In this document: positions 63,902 to 64,000 of the stretch, piece after piece
How positions within the stretch are numbered: position 1 is the stretch's first letter
Layout of the letters: each line of letters opens with the position of its first letter
Assembly (NCBI GenBank): GCA_905221605.1
Contig: CAJNDS010002268.1
Span: 855,232 to 919,231 of the forward strand
DNA: 64,000 nucleotides
Reading direction: 5' to 3'
DNA from: Symbiodinium natans
Taxonomy: Eukaryota; Sar; Dinophyceae; Suessiales; Symbiodiniaceae
Translations under genes and position numbers: made by a program
Notes under the pieces: generated by a model
The model's database searches: none
Told to the model about the DNA's origin: nothing
The model's input: only the letters and a program-made list of their open reading frames with translations

Positions 63902-64000
63902 GCTCCATACTGGGAGGTTCATGGTACTTTAACACCAATTATAACTGGACTTATAGCCCTACTTATACTTGGGATAACCCCATACGGCCCTTTAGGGGTA
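63902..64000. mobile_element. Family-A element, cut by the window end
   Basis: Left end ACTGGGAGGTTCATGGTACT and interior as in the copy at 37951-38104; the right half lies outside. Confidence 0.55.

Noticed and set aside
1-64000. Small proteins ending in NPKP or containing GFRVWGLGF-type repeats
   Set aside because: These are six-frame translations of CCCTAAA or TTTAGGG arrays and appear wherever an array is long enough.
1-64000. tRNA, rRNA or snRNA genes
   Set aside because: No cloverleaf-forming segment with tRNA box motifs and no rRNA-like conserved stretch was noticed by eye; a covariance-model scan would be the proper test.

Overview
This window reads as nuclear DNA of a dinoflagellate-like alga. 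There are no prokaryotic operons, rRNAs, tRNAs or CRISPR arrays. Coding sequence occurs as short exons (about 30-240 bp, GC-rich third codon positions) separated by introns of 100 bp to 1 kb. Where protein homology lets me join exons in frame, roughly half or more of the donor sites are GC or GA instead of GT, and the acceptor is usually AG followed by G. That mix is established for dinoflagellates and rare elsewhere. The species is not determined.

The most striking property is that introns and intergenic DNA are packed with well over a hundred tracts of the plant/alga-type telomere heptamer TTTAGGG (or CCCTAAA), in both orientations. They often touch exons directly and sometimes form a whole intron. 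Alongside them are many copies of at least eight families of short inverted-repeat elements (called A-J here for reference) that look like introner-type or MITE-type transposons. Some sit between perfect 8-14 bp direct repeats with an open reading frame continuing across them; others are nested in one another or have telomere-type arrays inside them.

Layout: 1-122 is a minus-strand exon of an unidentified gene. 1260-8108 (minus) is a complete 15-exon thiolase-superfamily acetyl-CoA acetyltransferase-like gene. 8436-16855 (minus, perhaps starting near 17215) is a DUS1-type tRNA-dihydrouridine synthase gene that ends early. 17305-18815 holds scattered candidate exons, including a minus-strand block (18345-18455) that looks like the missing last exon of the next gene. 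20088-23141 (plus) is a membrane fatty-acid-desaturase-like gene with a one-base frameshift. 24-37 kb holds isolated exon-like blocks without a recognisable product. 41.3-43.2 kb (minus) is a possible methyltransferase gene. 46.4 kb has a CCCH zinc-finger-like exon. 47.8-51.9 kb is a tandem segmental duplication carrying exon copies. 52-61 kb has exon blocks on both strands. 61.2-63.7 kb (minus) is a multi-exon gene with a hydrophobic segment and one purely telomeric intron.

The gene products do not form an obvious pathway: thiolase-like acyl transfer, tRNA modification and lipid desaturation are neighbours only by position. Exon coordinates given exactly are those where phase and splice context agreed when joined by hand; those marked about are estimates.
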